From CALXQW01 sp031553045 (GTDB taxonomy: Bacteria > Verrucomicrobiota > Verrucomicrobiia > Opitutales > Intestinicryptomonadaceae), in contig JAVBLZ010000005.1 of NCBI GenBank assembly GCA_031553045.1, positions 51,491 to 115,490 on the forward strand: a stretch of DNA of 64,000 bases, given 5' to 3'. Positions within the stretch are counted from its first letter, which is position 1, and each line of letters starts with the position of its first letter. The notes under the pieces are model-generated. The model was not told where the DNA came from and did no database searches. It saw nothing but the letters and a program-made list of their open reading frames with translations. The position numbers and the translations under genes are program-made. Positions 8,871-18,163 of this stretch are shown here, in pieces.

Positions 8871-11222
8871 TTACTTCTTTTTGTTTTCAATTTCTTTGTT
8901 GACATCATCAATTATCTTGAGGGCAACTTTGTTGTTAGGCAGTGCCAAGAGCAATTTGCCAGCTTCATCTTTTTTCTTGAAAGGTGTTTTTGATAAAGTT
9001 TCAGCAACTTTTACAAGCGATTCTTCCGCAATTTGTATAAGCCTTGGATTGTCTTTTATTGATGACACCCTCAAAGCAAATTGCATCGCATCCGCATAAT
9101 ACCCTGCATCGTAAGAAATTTCTGCAAGGGCCGAAAGAGCGTGGTCATTTTTTGGGTCTGCAAATACGACCTTTTTCAAGAGCTTTATGCACTTTTCTTT
9201 TTCGTTGAGGAGTATTGAAACCTTAGCAAGACCAAGGTAGGGCAAAGGTTTTGAGATGTCGGCAAGCAAGAGAGAATTTAGCAATTCGGTTGACCTATCC
9301 CTGTTTTTAGAAGGATCAATTTCTTGCAATATCAATATTAAAGCCATTTTTAAGTTTGAGGAGGATGGCAATGCGGCAAGACCTTTTTCTATGGTTCTTT
9401 GAGCATCGCTTTTCTTGTCTAAAACATAATAGCAAGTTGATAAATTGAGGTATGCAACCTCATAATTTGGGTTCAAGGATATTGCCTCATTTAGTTGGGC
9501 TATTGCGGCGTCATAATTCTTAGCCTTGGCATCTTTGTTTGACCTCAGCATAAGAATTTCTGCTTTGATTTCAGTATCTTTTGATTCTTTTGCAAAAGCC
9601 TCCATAGTGGCAAAATCCTCCTCAGAGCCTGAAGTAAATATGTAGAATACTGCCTCTGAAGACATGGCGTTTGTGAGCTTTGAAGTTTTAAGCGCAGCCA
9701 TATAATGCTTCACGGCTTCAGGCTTATTTTCTTTGATTGCCAAGCATCTTGCCGCATAGAAATTGGGCAGAGGCTTATCTGGAGTCGCTTTGAGTTCTTC
9801 CAGCGCAAGTGCCAAAGTTTCATCAATCTTATTTTTATTAAAAAGCCTCACCATGTTGACATCCAACACCTGTTTGTCATTCGGGCTTTGCTTTTCTATT
9901 GCTTGGGAAAGACGGGCGATTTTTTGCGCATCGTCTTCATACATTGAAGCGTCAAGTTCATAACGCAGTGCCAAAATGTTGTTTGGCGCAATTTTTGAAA
10001 GTGCCGCAGCAAGTTTGCGTGCGGAAATTTGGTCGCCATTGCGCACCAATTTCAAAATCAGCGCATGTATGCTCGATTCCATAACAGACCTGAGCTTTTC
10101 GGGAACTTGAATTTCATTGAGCTCTTTGGCGCTTTTAAGGACACCTTCAACATCTTCTGTGTCGCAGGCAAATTTAAACATCAAAGTAAGGCCGACCCTA
10201 CGTTTCTGTAAAGCCCCCGCATTTAAAATTGCGCCCATGCCTTCTTTGCTGTTGCCCTTTATTCCGTATTCGCAAGCTTTGATATAGTTGTAGATGTTCA
10301 GCGCTGTTTTGTCTGTGGCAGAAGAAGGCGGCATTATCTCGTTAATGACTTCCGCATTTGAGCACATCAACGCCAAGTCTGCGCATTCCAAACGATAAAA
10401 TATGTTTGCAGACCTGATTTTTACAGCGTGGCGTAGTTCTTCAAGGGCGTTTTTTGTGTCGCCAATACTCATATATACGAGGTATTTTGCATAGCGCACA
10501 TCGGCTTTCAAATTGAAGTCGGAACCCTCTATTTTGTTGAGGAGGTTTATGATTTCTTCGGCGGTTGCTCCTTTGGCGGCGGCGCACTGCATCATACCAA
10601 ATTGGGCGTAAGAACGCACGTCAGGGTCTGACATTTTTACCAGATTGGAAAAGATTTTTTCAGCACCGTCAACATCACCCTTGGCAAGGAGGTCTTTTGC
10701 CTCAAGCATATTGCCGTAGGGGGAGGATTTGTTGTCCAGCAAACTTGCACGCAAAACCGGCAAAATTTCAGGCTCTAACCCCTGACTGTATTTATAAGCT
10801 GTTATGAATTTTACCTTGTCTGAAAGCTTGTCTTTGTTTGGCAGCTTATTGTATGAGACGTGGTAATATTCATCCATACCCGCAGCAGCAATGGCGACGT
10901 AAAGATTATCAAGATAAGAAGGCTTTAAAGGGTTTAGCCTAGCGCAGTAGCGCCAATAGAAGGCTGCGTTGCCGAACATTAAACGCCTCTCATAAGATTC
11001 CGCAAGCACGGTAGAAGCTTCTTCATTTGGAGGGTCAATCTCAAGAACCTTGACGAGTATTTTTTCCGCAGCAGGGTCATCGCCATTTGCGATTGCCGCC
11101 TTTGCCTCAGCCATCATATCGGGAACATTTTTGCCCTTAATGCTTATGAACGCCACAATACCGCCGCACATAAGTGTAAACAACACTATAAGTGCGATAA
11201 AAAACTTCTTCATTTTACTCAT
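8871..11222 (-). CDS. Membrane-anchored TPR-repeat protein of the exosortase cluster
   Basis: The 783-residue protein begins with a signal anchor (MKKFFIALIVLFTLMCGGIVAFI) and is otherwise built of helical repeats with TPR-like spacing, for example NYDAAIAQLNEAISLNPNY and its neighbours. It probably projects into the periplasm as a scaffold. Large TPR proteins commonly accompany exosortases and exopolysaccharide systems. The ATG at 11222 is taken; one three codons later (11213) is equally possible, since neither has a clear ribosome binding site. It is the first of the three tightly spaced exosortase genes. A 65-base gap separates it from the upstream epimerase gene. Confidence 0.82.
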   Translation of the reverse strand: MSKMKKFFIALIVLFTLMCGGIVAFISIKGKNVPDMMAEAKAAIANGDDPAAEKILVKVLEIDPPNEEASTVLAESYERRLMFGNAAFYWRYCARLNPLKPSYLDNLYVAIAAAGMDEYYHVSYNKLPNKDKLSDKVKFITAYKYSQGLEPEILPVLRASLLDNKSSPYGNMLEAKDLLAKGDVDGAEKIFSNLVKMSDPDVRSYAQFGMMQCAAAKGATAEEIINLLNKIEGSDFNLKADVRYAKYLVYMSIGDTKNALEELRHAVKIRSANIFYRLECADLALMCSNAEVINEIMPPSSATDKTALNIYNYIKACEYGIKGNSKEGMGAILNAGALQKRRVGLTLMFKFACDTEDVEGVLKSAKELNEIQVPEKLRSVMESSIHALILKLVRNGDQISARKLAAALSKIAPNNILALRYELDASMYEDDAQKIARLSQAIEKQSPNDKQVLDVNMVRLFNKNKIDETLALALEELKATPDKPLPNFYAARCLAIKENKPEAVKHYMAALKTSKLTNAMSSEAVFYIFTSGSEEDFATMEAFAKESKDTEIKAEILMLRSNKDAKAKNYDAAIAQLNEAISLNPNYEVAYLNLSTCYYVLDKKSDAQRTIEKGLAALPSSSNLKMALILILQEIDPSKNRDRSTELLNSLLLADISKPLPYLGLAKVSILLNEKEKCIKLLKKVVFADPKNDHALSALAEISYDAGYYADAMQFALRVSSIKDNPRLIQIAEESLVKVAETLSKTPFKKKDEAGKLLLALPNNKVALKIIDDVNKEIENKKK

Positions 11223-11287
11223 ATCTTATTAAAAAAAATATTAGATTGATAGGTTGCTAAAAATATATCGCTTTGTAAAGTAGTAAA

Positions 11288-12265
11288 TTATGATTGCGAG
11301 TCAGCCTTATGCGTTTGTTTATATTCAGCGTAGGCGCTAACTATCATATCCGCATCATCATATTTTGGAGACCAACCCAAATCTTTTTCAGTTTCAGAAA
11401 TTGATACCAAATAGTTTATATCGGCGATAGAATATTGCTCTTTGTACATGATTTCAAGCCCAAGTTTTGACAATATGAAAATTGTGAACTTAACAGCTTT
11501 TCCCCATGTGGGGATGAGGATAGATTTTGAGTTGCTTTGTTTTATCAGCCGCCTTAGCAAATCTTTAACCTTAGGCGGATTTTTTGAGCCCAAATTGTAC
11601 TCTTTATTTGGAAAAGATTTTTCCACGGCGCAGAGAATGGCGCTTGCACAATCATTCACGGAAACCATCTGATAAGAGTTGTTGCCCGTACCTATCATGG
11701 GCAAGGGCAGGTTGTGGTCTATCAATTTAAAGAGCTTTACCAATATCCCCAGACGACCCTTGCCCGCTATCATTCTGGGCCTGAATATGGTTATGTTCAT
11801 GCCTTTCTGACGAAACTCTTTGCAGATTTCTTCGGATAATTTTTTGCTCAAGCCGTATTCACCTATGGGATTTTGCGCATGATTTACCGGTACCGGCACT
11901 TGTTTCGGGAAACCGTAAACCATGTCTGTACTAAAATAGACAAGATTTTTTGCGCCGCATTTTAGCATTTGTTCCAAGACTTTTCTTGTCCCCAGCACGT
12001 TGACTTCCGAGAAAAATTCCTGCCTATTCTTTTTTGGAAGGGCAAGATGGTATTGTCTGGCTGCCAGATGCACTACAATATCATCGGCATTAAAGACAAA
12101 ATCAAAATCCTTGCAAAGGTCTTGCTCAAAAAATTTTACATTTTTATTTTTAGGCTTTGCTATGTCTAAAACCATTATGTCGGCATTTGCGTTTTGAGAT
12201 AGGATTAACTCAGAAAGTGTTTCTCCAAGAAAGCCTGAACCGCCTATTATAACAAATCTTGACAT
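11288..12265 (-). CDS. NAD-dependent epimerase/dehydratase (extended SDR)
   Basis: The 325-residue protein has the extended-SDR signs: an N-terminal Rossmann motif GGSGFLG, VVHLAARQ, the active-site YFSTDMVYG segment and a YGLSK (YxxxK) catalytic motif. Members act on nucleotide-activated sugars such as UDP-glucose or dTDP-sugars. The position between a small EamA/SMR-like membrane protein and the exosortase genes suggests that it makes a sugar for a surface glycan or lipid. It starts one base before the stop of the preceding membrane-protein gene, so translation may be coupled. The exact substrate cannot be told. Confidence 0.85.
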   Translation of the reverse strand: MSRFVIIGGSGFLGETLSELILSQNANADIMVLDIAKPKNKNVKFFEQDLCKDFDFVFNADDIVVHLAARQYHLALPKKNRQEFFSEVNVLGTRKVLEQMLKCGAKNLVYFSTDMVYGFPKQVPVPVNHAQNPIGEYGLSKKLSEEICKEFRQKGMNITIFRPRMIAGKGRLGILVKLFKLIDHNLPLPMIGTGNNSYQMVSVNDCASAILCAVEKSFPNKEYNLGSKNPPKVKDLLRRLIKQSNSKSILIPTWGKAVKFTIFILSKLGLEIMYKEQYSIADINYLVSISETEKDLGWSPKYDDADMIVSAYAEYKQTHKADSQS

Positions 12266-12266
12266 A

Positions 12267-12644
12267 TTATTTTGTAGATAAGGATAGTACGAACACGCCT
12301 ATGCAGATTATCACAATGCCCGTAAGTTTCATTGCGCCAAGAGGCTCTGCAAATATGTAAAACGCCAGAAATGCCGCCACCACATAGCCCAAGCTTTGGA
12401 ATGGGTACGCCACAGAAACTTCAACCTTGGAAAGCACGTACATCCAAAGCAAAATACTGACAGCATAACTAAGCATGCCCAGTATGAGATATATATTGAA
12501 ACAAGCGCTTATGCAATAGCCTATCAGCTTTGAAGATTCTTTGGGAAGTTCGCCCAAACAGAGCATTCCTTTACGTATGAAAAGCTGTGCCCCGCAGTTT
12601 AAGAGCACGCTTGAAAGTAAAAATGGTAGGGTTTTAAGAAGCAT
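12267..12644 (-). CDS. Small four-helix membrane protein, EamA/SMR-like (ArnE-type)
   Basis: The 125-residue product is almost all hydrophobic, with four predicted transmembrane helices. The motif SVAYPFQSLGYV in helix 3 resembles the small multidrug resistance and ArnE-type undecaprenyl-phosphate-sugar flippase groups. Beside a nucleotide-sugar epimerase and an exosortase, a lipid-linked-sugar or metabolite flippase role is more likely than drug efflux; this is inference. It lies 15 bases after the icd stop and overlaps nothing. Confidence 0.7.
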   Translation of the reverse strand: MLLKTLPFLLSSVLLNCGAQLFIRKGMLCLGELPKESSKLIGYCISACFNIYLILGMLSYAVSILLWMYVLSKVEVSVAYPFQSLGYVVAAFLAFYIFAEPLGAMKLTGIVIICIGVFVLSLSTK

Positions 12645-12659
12645 ATTTTGTTTGGTTTA

Positions 12660-13901
12660 TTACATATTTGCTATGATAGACTTTGCAAAGTCTGAGCATT
12701 TAACTTCTTGCGAACCCTCAATCAGACGGGCAAGGTCATAAGTTACAACTTTTTTTGATATTGAGTTTTCCAGACCTTTGATAATCAAATCTGCGGCTTC
12801 TTTCCAGCCCATGTAGCTTAACATCATCTCCCCAGAGAGGATTAAAGAACCGGGGTTTACTTTGTCTTGACCCGCATATTTAGGGGCAGTACCGTGTGTG
12901 GCTTCAAAAATTGCCGCACCGTTAAGATAGTTGATATTTGCACCGGGGGCAATGCCTATGCCGCCGACTTGCGCCGCAAGGGCGTCTGAAATATAATCAC
13001 CATTCAAATTCAAAGTTGCAATCACATCATATTCCGCAGGGCGGGTGAGTATCTGTTGCAAAAATGCGTCTGCAATTACGTCTTTAATTATGATGCCGTT
13101 TGGCAATTTGCACCAAGGCCCAGAGTCTATAAGTTCTGCGCCGTATTCTTTGCGCGCAACTTCATAGCCAACGTCTCTGAAGTAGCCTTCCGTGAACTTC
13201 ATGATATTGCCCTTGTGCACCAAGGTAACGCTTTTGCGGCCGTGTTTTATTGCATAATCTATCGCCGAGCGCACAAGCCTTGCAGTACCTTCGTAAGAAA
13301 CAGGTTTAATACCTATGCTGCAAGATTCAGGAAAGCGGATTTTTTTGAAACGAGCGGGAAATTTTTCCTGCAAAAATGCCTTGATTAGATTTGTGTCTTC
13401 ATCGCCGTTCAAAAACTCAATACCCGCATAGATGTCTTCAGTGTTTTCACGGAAAATCACCATATCTACAAGGTCAGGGCGCTTTACCGGACTGTCAACA
13501 CCGCTAAAATAACGCACAGGACGCTGGCAGACGTATAAATCCAACTCTTGCCTTAACGCCACATTTAAAGAACGTATGCCGCCGCCTATCGGCGTTGTAA
13601 GCGGGCCTTTTATGCCCACCAAAAATTCTTTGAAAGCCAAAAGCGTATCTTCAGGCAGCCATGTGTTGAATTTATTGAAAGCTTTTTCACCGGCATAAAC
13701 CTCAAACCATTTAATTTTACGCTTGCCTTTGTAGGCTTTTTCGACAGCCGCATCAAAAACCATCTGAGAAGCCTTCCAAATATCAGGACCTATACCATCG
13801 CCTTCTATATAGGGTAAAACTGGCATATCAGGTACATTCAATACGCCGTCTTTTATGGAAATTTTATCGCCCTGCGGAGGCTCTATATTTTTGTAATTCA
13901 T
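12660..13901 (-). CDS. icd: Isocitrate dehydrogenase (NADP+)
   Basis: The 413-residue protein matches bacterial homodimeric NADP-isocitrate dehydrogenase. It has the N-terminal EGDGIGPDIW motif, the substrate-binding serine in GGGIRSLNVALRQ, VDMVIFRENTEDIYAG, and the nucleotide-binding FEATHGTAPKYAG segment. It converts isocitrate to 2-oxoglutarate and CO2 in the citric acid cycle. It is the first gene of a minus-strand run leading into the epimerase and exosortase genes; close spacing (15 bases) suggests read-through. It is divergent from the ROK kinase gene, with about 165 bases between. Confidence 0.95.
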   Translation of the reverse strand: MNYKNIEPPQGDKISIKDGVLNVPDMPVLPYIEGDGIGPDIWKASQMVFDAAVEKAYKGKRKIKWFEVYAGEKAFNKFNTWLPEDTLLAFKEFLVGIKGPLTTPIGGGIRSLNVALRQELDLYVCQRPVRYFSGVDSPVKRPDLVDMVIFRENTEDIYAGIEFLNGDEDTNLIKAFLQEKFPARFKKIRFPESCSIGIKPVSYEGTARLVRSAIDYAIKHGRKSVTLVHKGNIMKFTEGYFRDVGYEVARKEYGAELIDSGPWCKLPNGIIIKDVIADAFLQQILTRPAEYDVIATLNLNGDYISDALAAQVGGIGIAPGANINYLNGAAIFEATHGTAPKYAGQDKVNPGSLILSGEMMLSYMGWKEAADLIIKGLENSISKKVVTYDLARLIEGSQEVKCSDFAKSIIANM

Positions 13902-14066
13902 GATTTAATAAAATAAGTAACGCACGCTACACGTTTTTTTAACTCTTTCAATAAATTTTTACCTCTCTACAAAAAAAAATTGAATCAGATAATAAATAAC
14001 TTAAAAGAATACTTGAATTAAAAATATTTAGCCCTAGCCTTGCTAAGCATTCACTATTATTTGGGA

Positions 14067-14837
14067 ATGACTAAGAACAATCAGATTTTAGGTATAGACA
14101 TAGGCGGCTCGGGCGTAAAAGGCGCTATTGTTGACCTGCGTAAGGGGGACTTTGTTACTGAAAGAGTGCGCATCCCCACGCCTTTAAACCGCACGGCGGA
14201 GTCTCTTTTAGACGCCATCAGGCAAATTGTGGACGCCTTTAATTGGAAGGGTGTTATAGGCTGTACTTTCCCCGGTGTCATTAGGGCGCAGATTATTGAA
14301 ACCGCCGCAAATATGGGAGACGCTTTTATAGGGCTTAATCTTGCTGAAGAAATAGGCAGGGTCTGCGCTTGCGACGCTTGGATAGTTAATGACGCCGACG
14401 CCGCCGGCATCGCCGAGATGCGTTACGGCATAGGCAAAGGCAAGGGCGGCGTGGTTCTTATGCTCACCGTTGGTACAGGCATAGGCAGCGCACTTTTTAT
14501 CGACGGTAAACTTGTCCCAAATATGGAGTTTGGTCAGATAAGAATGCGTGATAAAAGGACGGATAAAAACATCCCTGCGGAAAAAATCTGCGCAGATTCC
14601 GTACGTAAAGCGCAAGATATGTCTTGGGATGCTTGGTCTGGCAAATTCAATAAATATCTTGAATACATACATTCTTTGATATGGCCCGACTTGATTATCA
14701 TCGGCGGCGGTTTGGCTTCTAAACAAGAAAAATATATCAACTTGCTAGATGTTAATTGCGATATTGCAATAGCTACGCTTGAAAATAGGGCGGGTATAAT
14801 TGGTGCGGCTCTCGAGGCTAGAAATTCTCTTTTATAA
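14067..14837 (+). CDS. ppgK: ROK-family kinase, probably polyphosphate glucokinase
   Basis: The 256-residue protein has the ROK phosphate-binding motif DIGGSGVKG, NDADAAGIAEMRYG, the LTVGTGIGSA second phosphate motif, and IIGGGLAS near the end. The short length and the EFGQI segment fit the polyphosphate/ATP glucokinase branch, which phosphorylates glucose using polyphosphate. The ATG at 14067 is used; an upstream in-frame TTG at 14040 is less likely. The next gene starts only four bases after this stop. The phosphoryl donor cannot be decided from sequence alone. Confidence 0.8.
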   Translation: MTKNNQILGIDIGGSGVKGAIVDLRKGDFVTERVRIPTPLNRTAESLLDAIRQIVDAFNWKGVIGCTFPGVIRAQIIETAANMGDAFIGLNLAEEIGRVCACDAWIVNDADAAGIAEMRYGIGKGKGGVVLMLTVGTGIGSALFIDGKLVPNMEFGQIRMRDKRTDKNIPAEKICADSVRKAQDMSWDAWSGKFNKYLEYIHSLIWPDLIIIGGGLASKQEKYINLLDVNCDIAIATLENRAGIIGAALEARNSLL

Positions 14838-14841
14838 AACA

Positions 14842-15303
14842 ATGTCAAAAACTACCAGAGAATATTTTTTGGAAGGTTATAATTGTGCGCAATCTGTAAT
14901 GGCTGCGCATTCCTCGCAGTTTGGGATTACTGAGGCGGAAGCGCTTAAGCTTGCCCTGCCAATGGGCGGGGGTGTAGCAGGCACAAGACATATCTGCGGC
15001 GCACTTACCGCAATGATGATGCTTGCAAGCTTGAAGCATTCGGATATGACTCCATCGCTAGAAAATCGTGAAAAAGTCTATAAGCTTGCCCGTAAAATGG
15101 CTGAAGATTTTGCGCTTGTGCACGGCTCTACAATTTGCGCACAAATTTTGCAAAATGCGGCAATATTTGCGGAAACTTTTGCAAATCCTTTTGATGCGGA
15201 TAAAGAGTATTACAAGTTAAAGCCCTGCATAAGGATAATTAAAACTTGTGAGGATATAATAAACAACAGCCTCAACAATCCTGATTATTACGAAGATATT
15301 TAA
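14842..15303 (+). CDS. C-GCAxxG-C-C family redox protein
   Basis: The 153-residue protein has the spaced cysteines of this family: YNCAQ near the N-terminus, GTRHICGALTAM, TICAQIL and a C-terminal PC...TC pair. The glycine-rich LPMGGGVAG stretch is also typical. Family members are small helical proteins thought to take part in redox or metal-centre chemistry, but their role is not settled. The start at 14842 was chosen because the upstream part of the frame overlaps the ROK gene. Translation is probably coupled to that gene. Confidence 0.8.
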   Translation: MSKTTREYFLEGYNCAQSVMAAHSSQFGITEAEALKLALPMGGGVAGTRHICGALTAMMMLASLKHSDMTPSLENREKVYKLARKMAEDFALVHGSTICAQILQNAAIFAETFANPFDADKEYYKLKPCIRIIKTCEDIINNSLNNPDYYEDI

Positions 15304-15420
15304 GGGGCTAAAAATCATATTTTAAATCTGTTTTACAGGCAGAGTGTGCGTATGCGTATTTTTTGTGCTTGATTGATAAAATCTGCGCCTTACTATAAAC
15401 GCAAGATTAAGGCTTGTATT

Positions 15421-16323
15421 ATGGAAAGAAGAAAATTTTTAAAACGTGCGGCATTAGCGCCGATATTGGGTGCGGGTGTTTTGCAAATGCTTGCGGGATG
15501 CAAACTTTTTGGGGCAAAATTCAAACTTGGCGCTTGCGATTGGTCTATGGGTTTTAAGGGCGAGTTGGAGGCTTTGTCCGCCGCAAAAAAAATAGGTTTA
15601 GACGGTGTGCAAATATCGCCCAAAGGCACAAATCCTGCGGAGCTTTTTATGGATCAAGAGCTTATTGCCGCTTACAAGGCAAAATGTATTGAAACAAATG
15701 TGTCCATAGCTTCCGTAGCCACAACTTGCCTTAGCAAGAACCCGTTTACATACAATGAAGACGCCATGCGTTATCTGAAAGAAGCAATAGACACTTCAGA
15801 TGCTTTGCGTTCGGAAAATATACTCATGCCATTTTTTGGTCCTGCGGATATGCAAGATAAGGAAACAAAGCGTCTGGATGAAAAACACTTCGCCCCATTG
15901 GTTGCAAAACTTAAACAAGTTGCGCCTTACGCAAAGGAAAAATCCGTAGTTGTCTGTCTGGAAAATTCTTTGAGCGCAGACGAAAACAAGCGCATCATAG
16001 ACGCCGTTGGCAGCGATTATATTAAAATCTATTTGGATATTTTTAATTGTGAATTTTATTCGCATAACACGCTGGAAACAATAAAAGGCTTGAAGGGCGG
16101 TTATATAGGGCAAATACATCTGAAAGAGGGCGGCCATAAGCTCGACGCAAATTCAGGAATGCCCAAGAATCTTCCCGCCTGTCTTGACGCAATTTGGGAT
16201 TCAGGCTATGACGGCTGGCTTGTTTTGGAAACGCACGGTTATGACTCCAAAAAATTTGGCCCTGTTTTAGACACTCTCAAATATAATGCAGATTACATGC
16301 GTAAGACAAAGTTCTTTAAGTAG
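15421..16323 (+). CDS. Tat-exported lipoprotein, sugar phosphate isomerase/epimerase family
   Basis: The 300-residue product starts MERRKFLKRAALAPILGAG, a twin-arginine leader ending in lipobox LAGC with Cys27. The mature part is an AP-endonuclease-2-like TIM barrel: CDWSMGFKG, VVCLENSLS, IYLDIFNCEF, GQIHLKEGG and a terminal LVLETHG. The Glu-Asp-His-Glu set on these strands is the usual divalent-metal site. Relatives include ketose 3-epimerases and exported keto-sugar enzymes. Together with the exported Gfo/Idh/MocA and DUF1080 proteins elsewhere in the window it fits an extracytoplasmic 3-keto-sugar pathway; that link is inference. About 117 bases of leader separate it from the previous gene. 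Confidence 0.82.
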   Translation: MERRKFLKRAALAPILGAGVLQMLAGCKLFGAKFKLGACDWSMGFKGELEALSAAKKIGLDGVQISPKGTNPAELFMDQELIAAYKAKCIETNVSIASVATTCLSKNPFTYNEDAMRYLKEAIDTSDALRSENILMPFFGPADMQDKETKRLDEKHFAPLVAKLKQVAPYAKEKSVVVCLENSLSADENKRIIDAVGSDYIKIYLDIFNCEFYSHNTLETIKGLKGGYIGQIHLKEGGHKLDANSGMPKNLPACLDAIWDSGYDGWLVLETHGYDSKKFGPVLDTLKYNADYMRKTKFFK

Positions 16324-16371
16324 GCGCAATTATTTTTACATAAATAAAAAGTGTTAAATTAATTCAATGTA

Positions 16372-17460
16372 ATGAAATTTGAAGAACGCTTCATATCGGG
16401 CTTTACAATGCCTTTTGATGAGATTTTGGGTGATTGGCGCTCAAAATCTCTGGCTTTTTGGACTATGCTTGGGTTTGAGGAAGTATATAATCCTGAAGGC
16501 AATATTACATTCAAAAGCGGGAGTGTGCTCAAAAATCTTTATTCCTTCAAATCGCAGGAAATTCCTAGGACTGTAACGGTCTTTGTTCGTGAAAATGAAT
16601 TGGTGTTTCGGTATGAACCAAACCTCGCATTTAGGGCTGAGTTAGATGACCCTTCTGACCCTGATATTCCGTATCTAAACTGGGAAGTTGCGGAATTTGC
16701 AAAGTATCTTGCAATGTCGGTGGATGAGCTTGAAAATTATTCTCCGGAAGTTCCAAATACCGTGGGTAAATCTATGCATTTTGCGTTGAAACTTATACTC
16801 AAGTCGGTTTTGCCCGCCTTAATCATTTTATGCGTGGTAATAGGCGTTACTTTTTTTAAAGAAAGAAGAAGCATTGGCATTGTTTTGGAAAAAGGAAGCT
16901 TTGCGGGCAAGACTGGCAGGGCGGACGTGTATCTCATGCCTTTTTACGGTTTTGATGAATCTCTTGCAGGTGGGCTTGCAAAAAAGCTTTCGGAAGATTT
17001 GAACCTAAACGTAAAAGTTTCCACCGCCATGCCGCTTGAGCAATCCGCCTATGATTCCAATCGCAGGCAGTTTAACTGCGTTGCGCTTACAGATGCTGTG
17101 CGTTTTTCATCGGGTCGCATACTGGATTACAAATTGAAAACAATATATATTGGGCTTTTGCACGGCAGCCTTTATGACCCTAACACAACGTTTAGATTTG
17201 TTTTTGCCATGCGTGCCAATGACGGGTTTGCCGTGGTGGGCAATTATGAAATGGCGGCAAGTTCAGAAAAACTTTATAATCTGCGGATGTACAAAATTCT
17301 CAAGCGCACTATTGGCGGGCTTTACTATAAATATCCGCCGTCTAACAACATAAAAAGCGTAATGAATTCCCCGCTTATGAGCACTGTCGATTTGGATAAT
17401 ATGGGGGTGGATTTTGATTCTGAATTAATCCTAAACTCTTTCGGGCAAGGTAATCAATAA
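16372..17460 (+). CDS. Single-pass membrane protein with a degenerate archaemetzincin-like domain
   Basis: The 362-residue protein has an N-terminal soluble part (1-140), one transmembrane helix (about 142-163) and a C-terminal domain. The C-terminal part recalls archaemetzincin zinc proteases. A strand-rich start (VYLMPFYGFD) leads to AYDSNRRQFN, like the family's YDPxRxQY segment, then IYIGLLHGSLYDP, FRFVFAMR and finally VMNSPLMSTVDLD. Where the HExxHxxG zinc helix should be, it reads RMYKILKRTIGGLYYKY (305-321), with no metal-binding His. If the relation is real, it is a non-catalytic, membrane-tethered homologue. It follows the Tat isomerase by 48 bases and may share its transcript. Confidence 0.55.
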   Translation: MKFEERFISGFTMPFDEILGDWRSKSLAFWTMLGFEEVYNPEGNITFKSGSVLKNLYSFKSQEIPRTVTVFVRENELVFRYEPNLAFRAELDDPSDPDIPYLNWEVAEFAKYLAMSVDELENYSPEVPNTVGKSMHFALKLILKSVLPALIILCVVIGVTFFKERRSIGIVLEKGSFAGKTGRADVYLMPFYGFDESLAGGLAKKLSEDLNLNVKVSTAMPLEQSAYDSNRRQFNCVALTDAVRFSSGRILDYKLKTIYIGLLHGSLYDPNTTFRFVFAMRANDGFAVVGNYEMAASSEKLYNLRMYKILKRTIGGLYYKYPPSNNIKSVMNSPLMSTVDLDNMGVDFDSELILNSFGQGNQ

Positions 17461-17575
17461 ATTACATTAGGATGAATATTTTTACGCCCAATCTTGCGGG
17501 TAATTTCCTTGACTTTTGGGAACTTTTATTATGTGATGTAAATAGTTTATCAAATAGAAAGTTATATTAAAGAAT

Positions 17576-18055
17576 ATGAAAAAAACATTATTAGCATTAA
17601 TTGCATCTATTGCACTATTCGGCTGCCAAAGCGAACCTCAGCCCACCCCTGAAAAGCTTGCTGTTGAGGCGGTTTATGCTGTAGATTCAAAAATTTGCGA
17701 CGGCTCAAGAACCATCGCCGAAGTTGCCTCTAAGGCAGATTCTGTGAATCTTAAGGGTGCTCCTCAAGACTTTACGCTTGCCTATAAGGCAAATGTAGCC
17801 GCATGGAAGAAATTTGCGGAACTTGAAAAGAAAATGTTTGCAACAAATATGTCTAAAGCTGGCGATGATGTAAAAAACTTCATTTCAGATTACACATCAA
17901 ATCCGTCAAAGGCTTCTGTGAATTTGCAAAAGGCTTGGCCGCAGTTTGCCAATGAAATCGGTGCTTGTGTTGCTGAAGTTGCAAAGACAAATTCCGAATA
18001 CAAATCTGCCGGTGCAAGGGTAGGTGCGGTATATCCTTCCGATTGGCTTAAATAG
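17576..18055 (+). CDS. Small lipoprotein of unknown function
   Basis: The 159-residue protein starts MKKTLLALIASIALFGC, with lipobox LFGC and lipidated Cys17. The mature part is predicted helical and has no motif I recognise. It contains two further cysteines (KICDG and IGACVAE) that could form a disulfide. It is monocistronic: a 115-base gap lies upstream (with a TTGACT at 17509 but a poor -10) and a strong terminator follows. Confidence 0.75.
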   Translation: MKKTLLALIASIALFGCQSEPQPTPEKLAVEAVYAVDSKICDGSRTIAEVASKADSVNLKGAPQDFTLAYKANVAAWKKFAELEKKMFATNMSKAGDDVKNFISDYTSNPSKASVNLQKAWPQFANEIGACVAEVAKTNSEYKSAGARVGAVYPSDWLK

Positions 18056-18075
18056 TATTCAAAAATCAATTTTAG

Positions 18076-18105
18076 AGAGCCGGCTTAAAGTCGGCTCTTT
18101 TTTTT
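18076..18105 (+). terminator. Intrinsic terminator of the lipoprotein gene
   Basis: Stem AGAGCCG / CGGCTCT followed by eight T residues, 20 bases after the stop codon. Confidence 0.9.
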
Positions 18106-18126
18106 GTAACTTATCACAAGAATAAT

Positions 18127-18156
18127 TTTACTTTTTACTTGAAAGCTTGGTAAAAT
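18127..18156 (+). promoter_or_regulatory. Putative promoter of the SRP RNA gene
   Basis: TTTACT (18127-18132) and TAAAAT (18151-18156) with an 18-base spacer. Initiation near 18163 would be just upstream of the SRP RNA stem. Confidence 0.5.
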
Positions 18157-18163
18157 TATGAGG

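Noticed and set aside
14040..14066. TTG start for the ROK kinase
   Set aside because: The ATG at 14067 directly precedes the conserved N-terminal motif and needs no alternative codon; the extra nine residues are not family-like.
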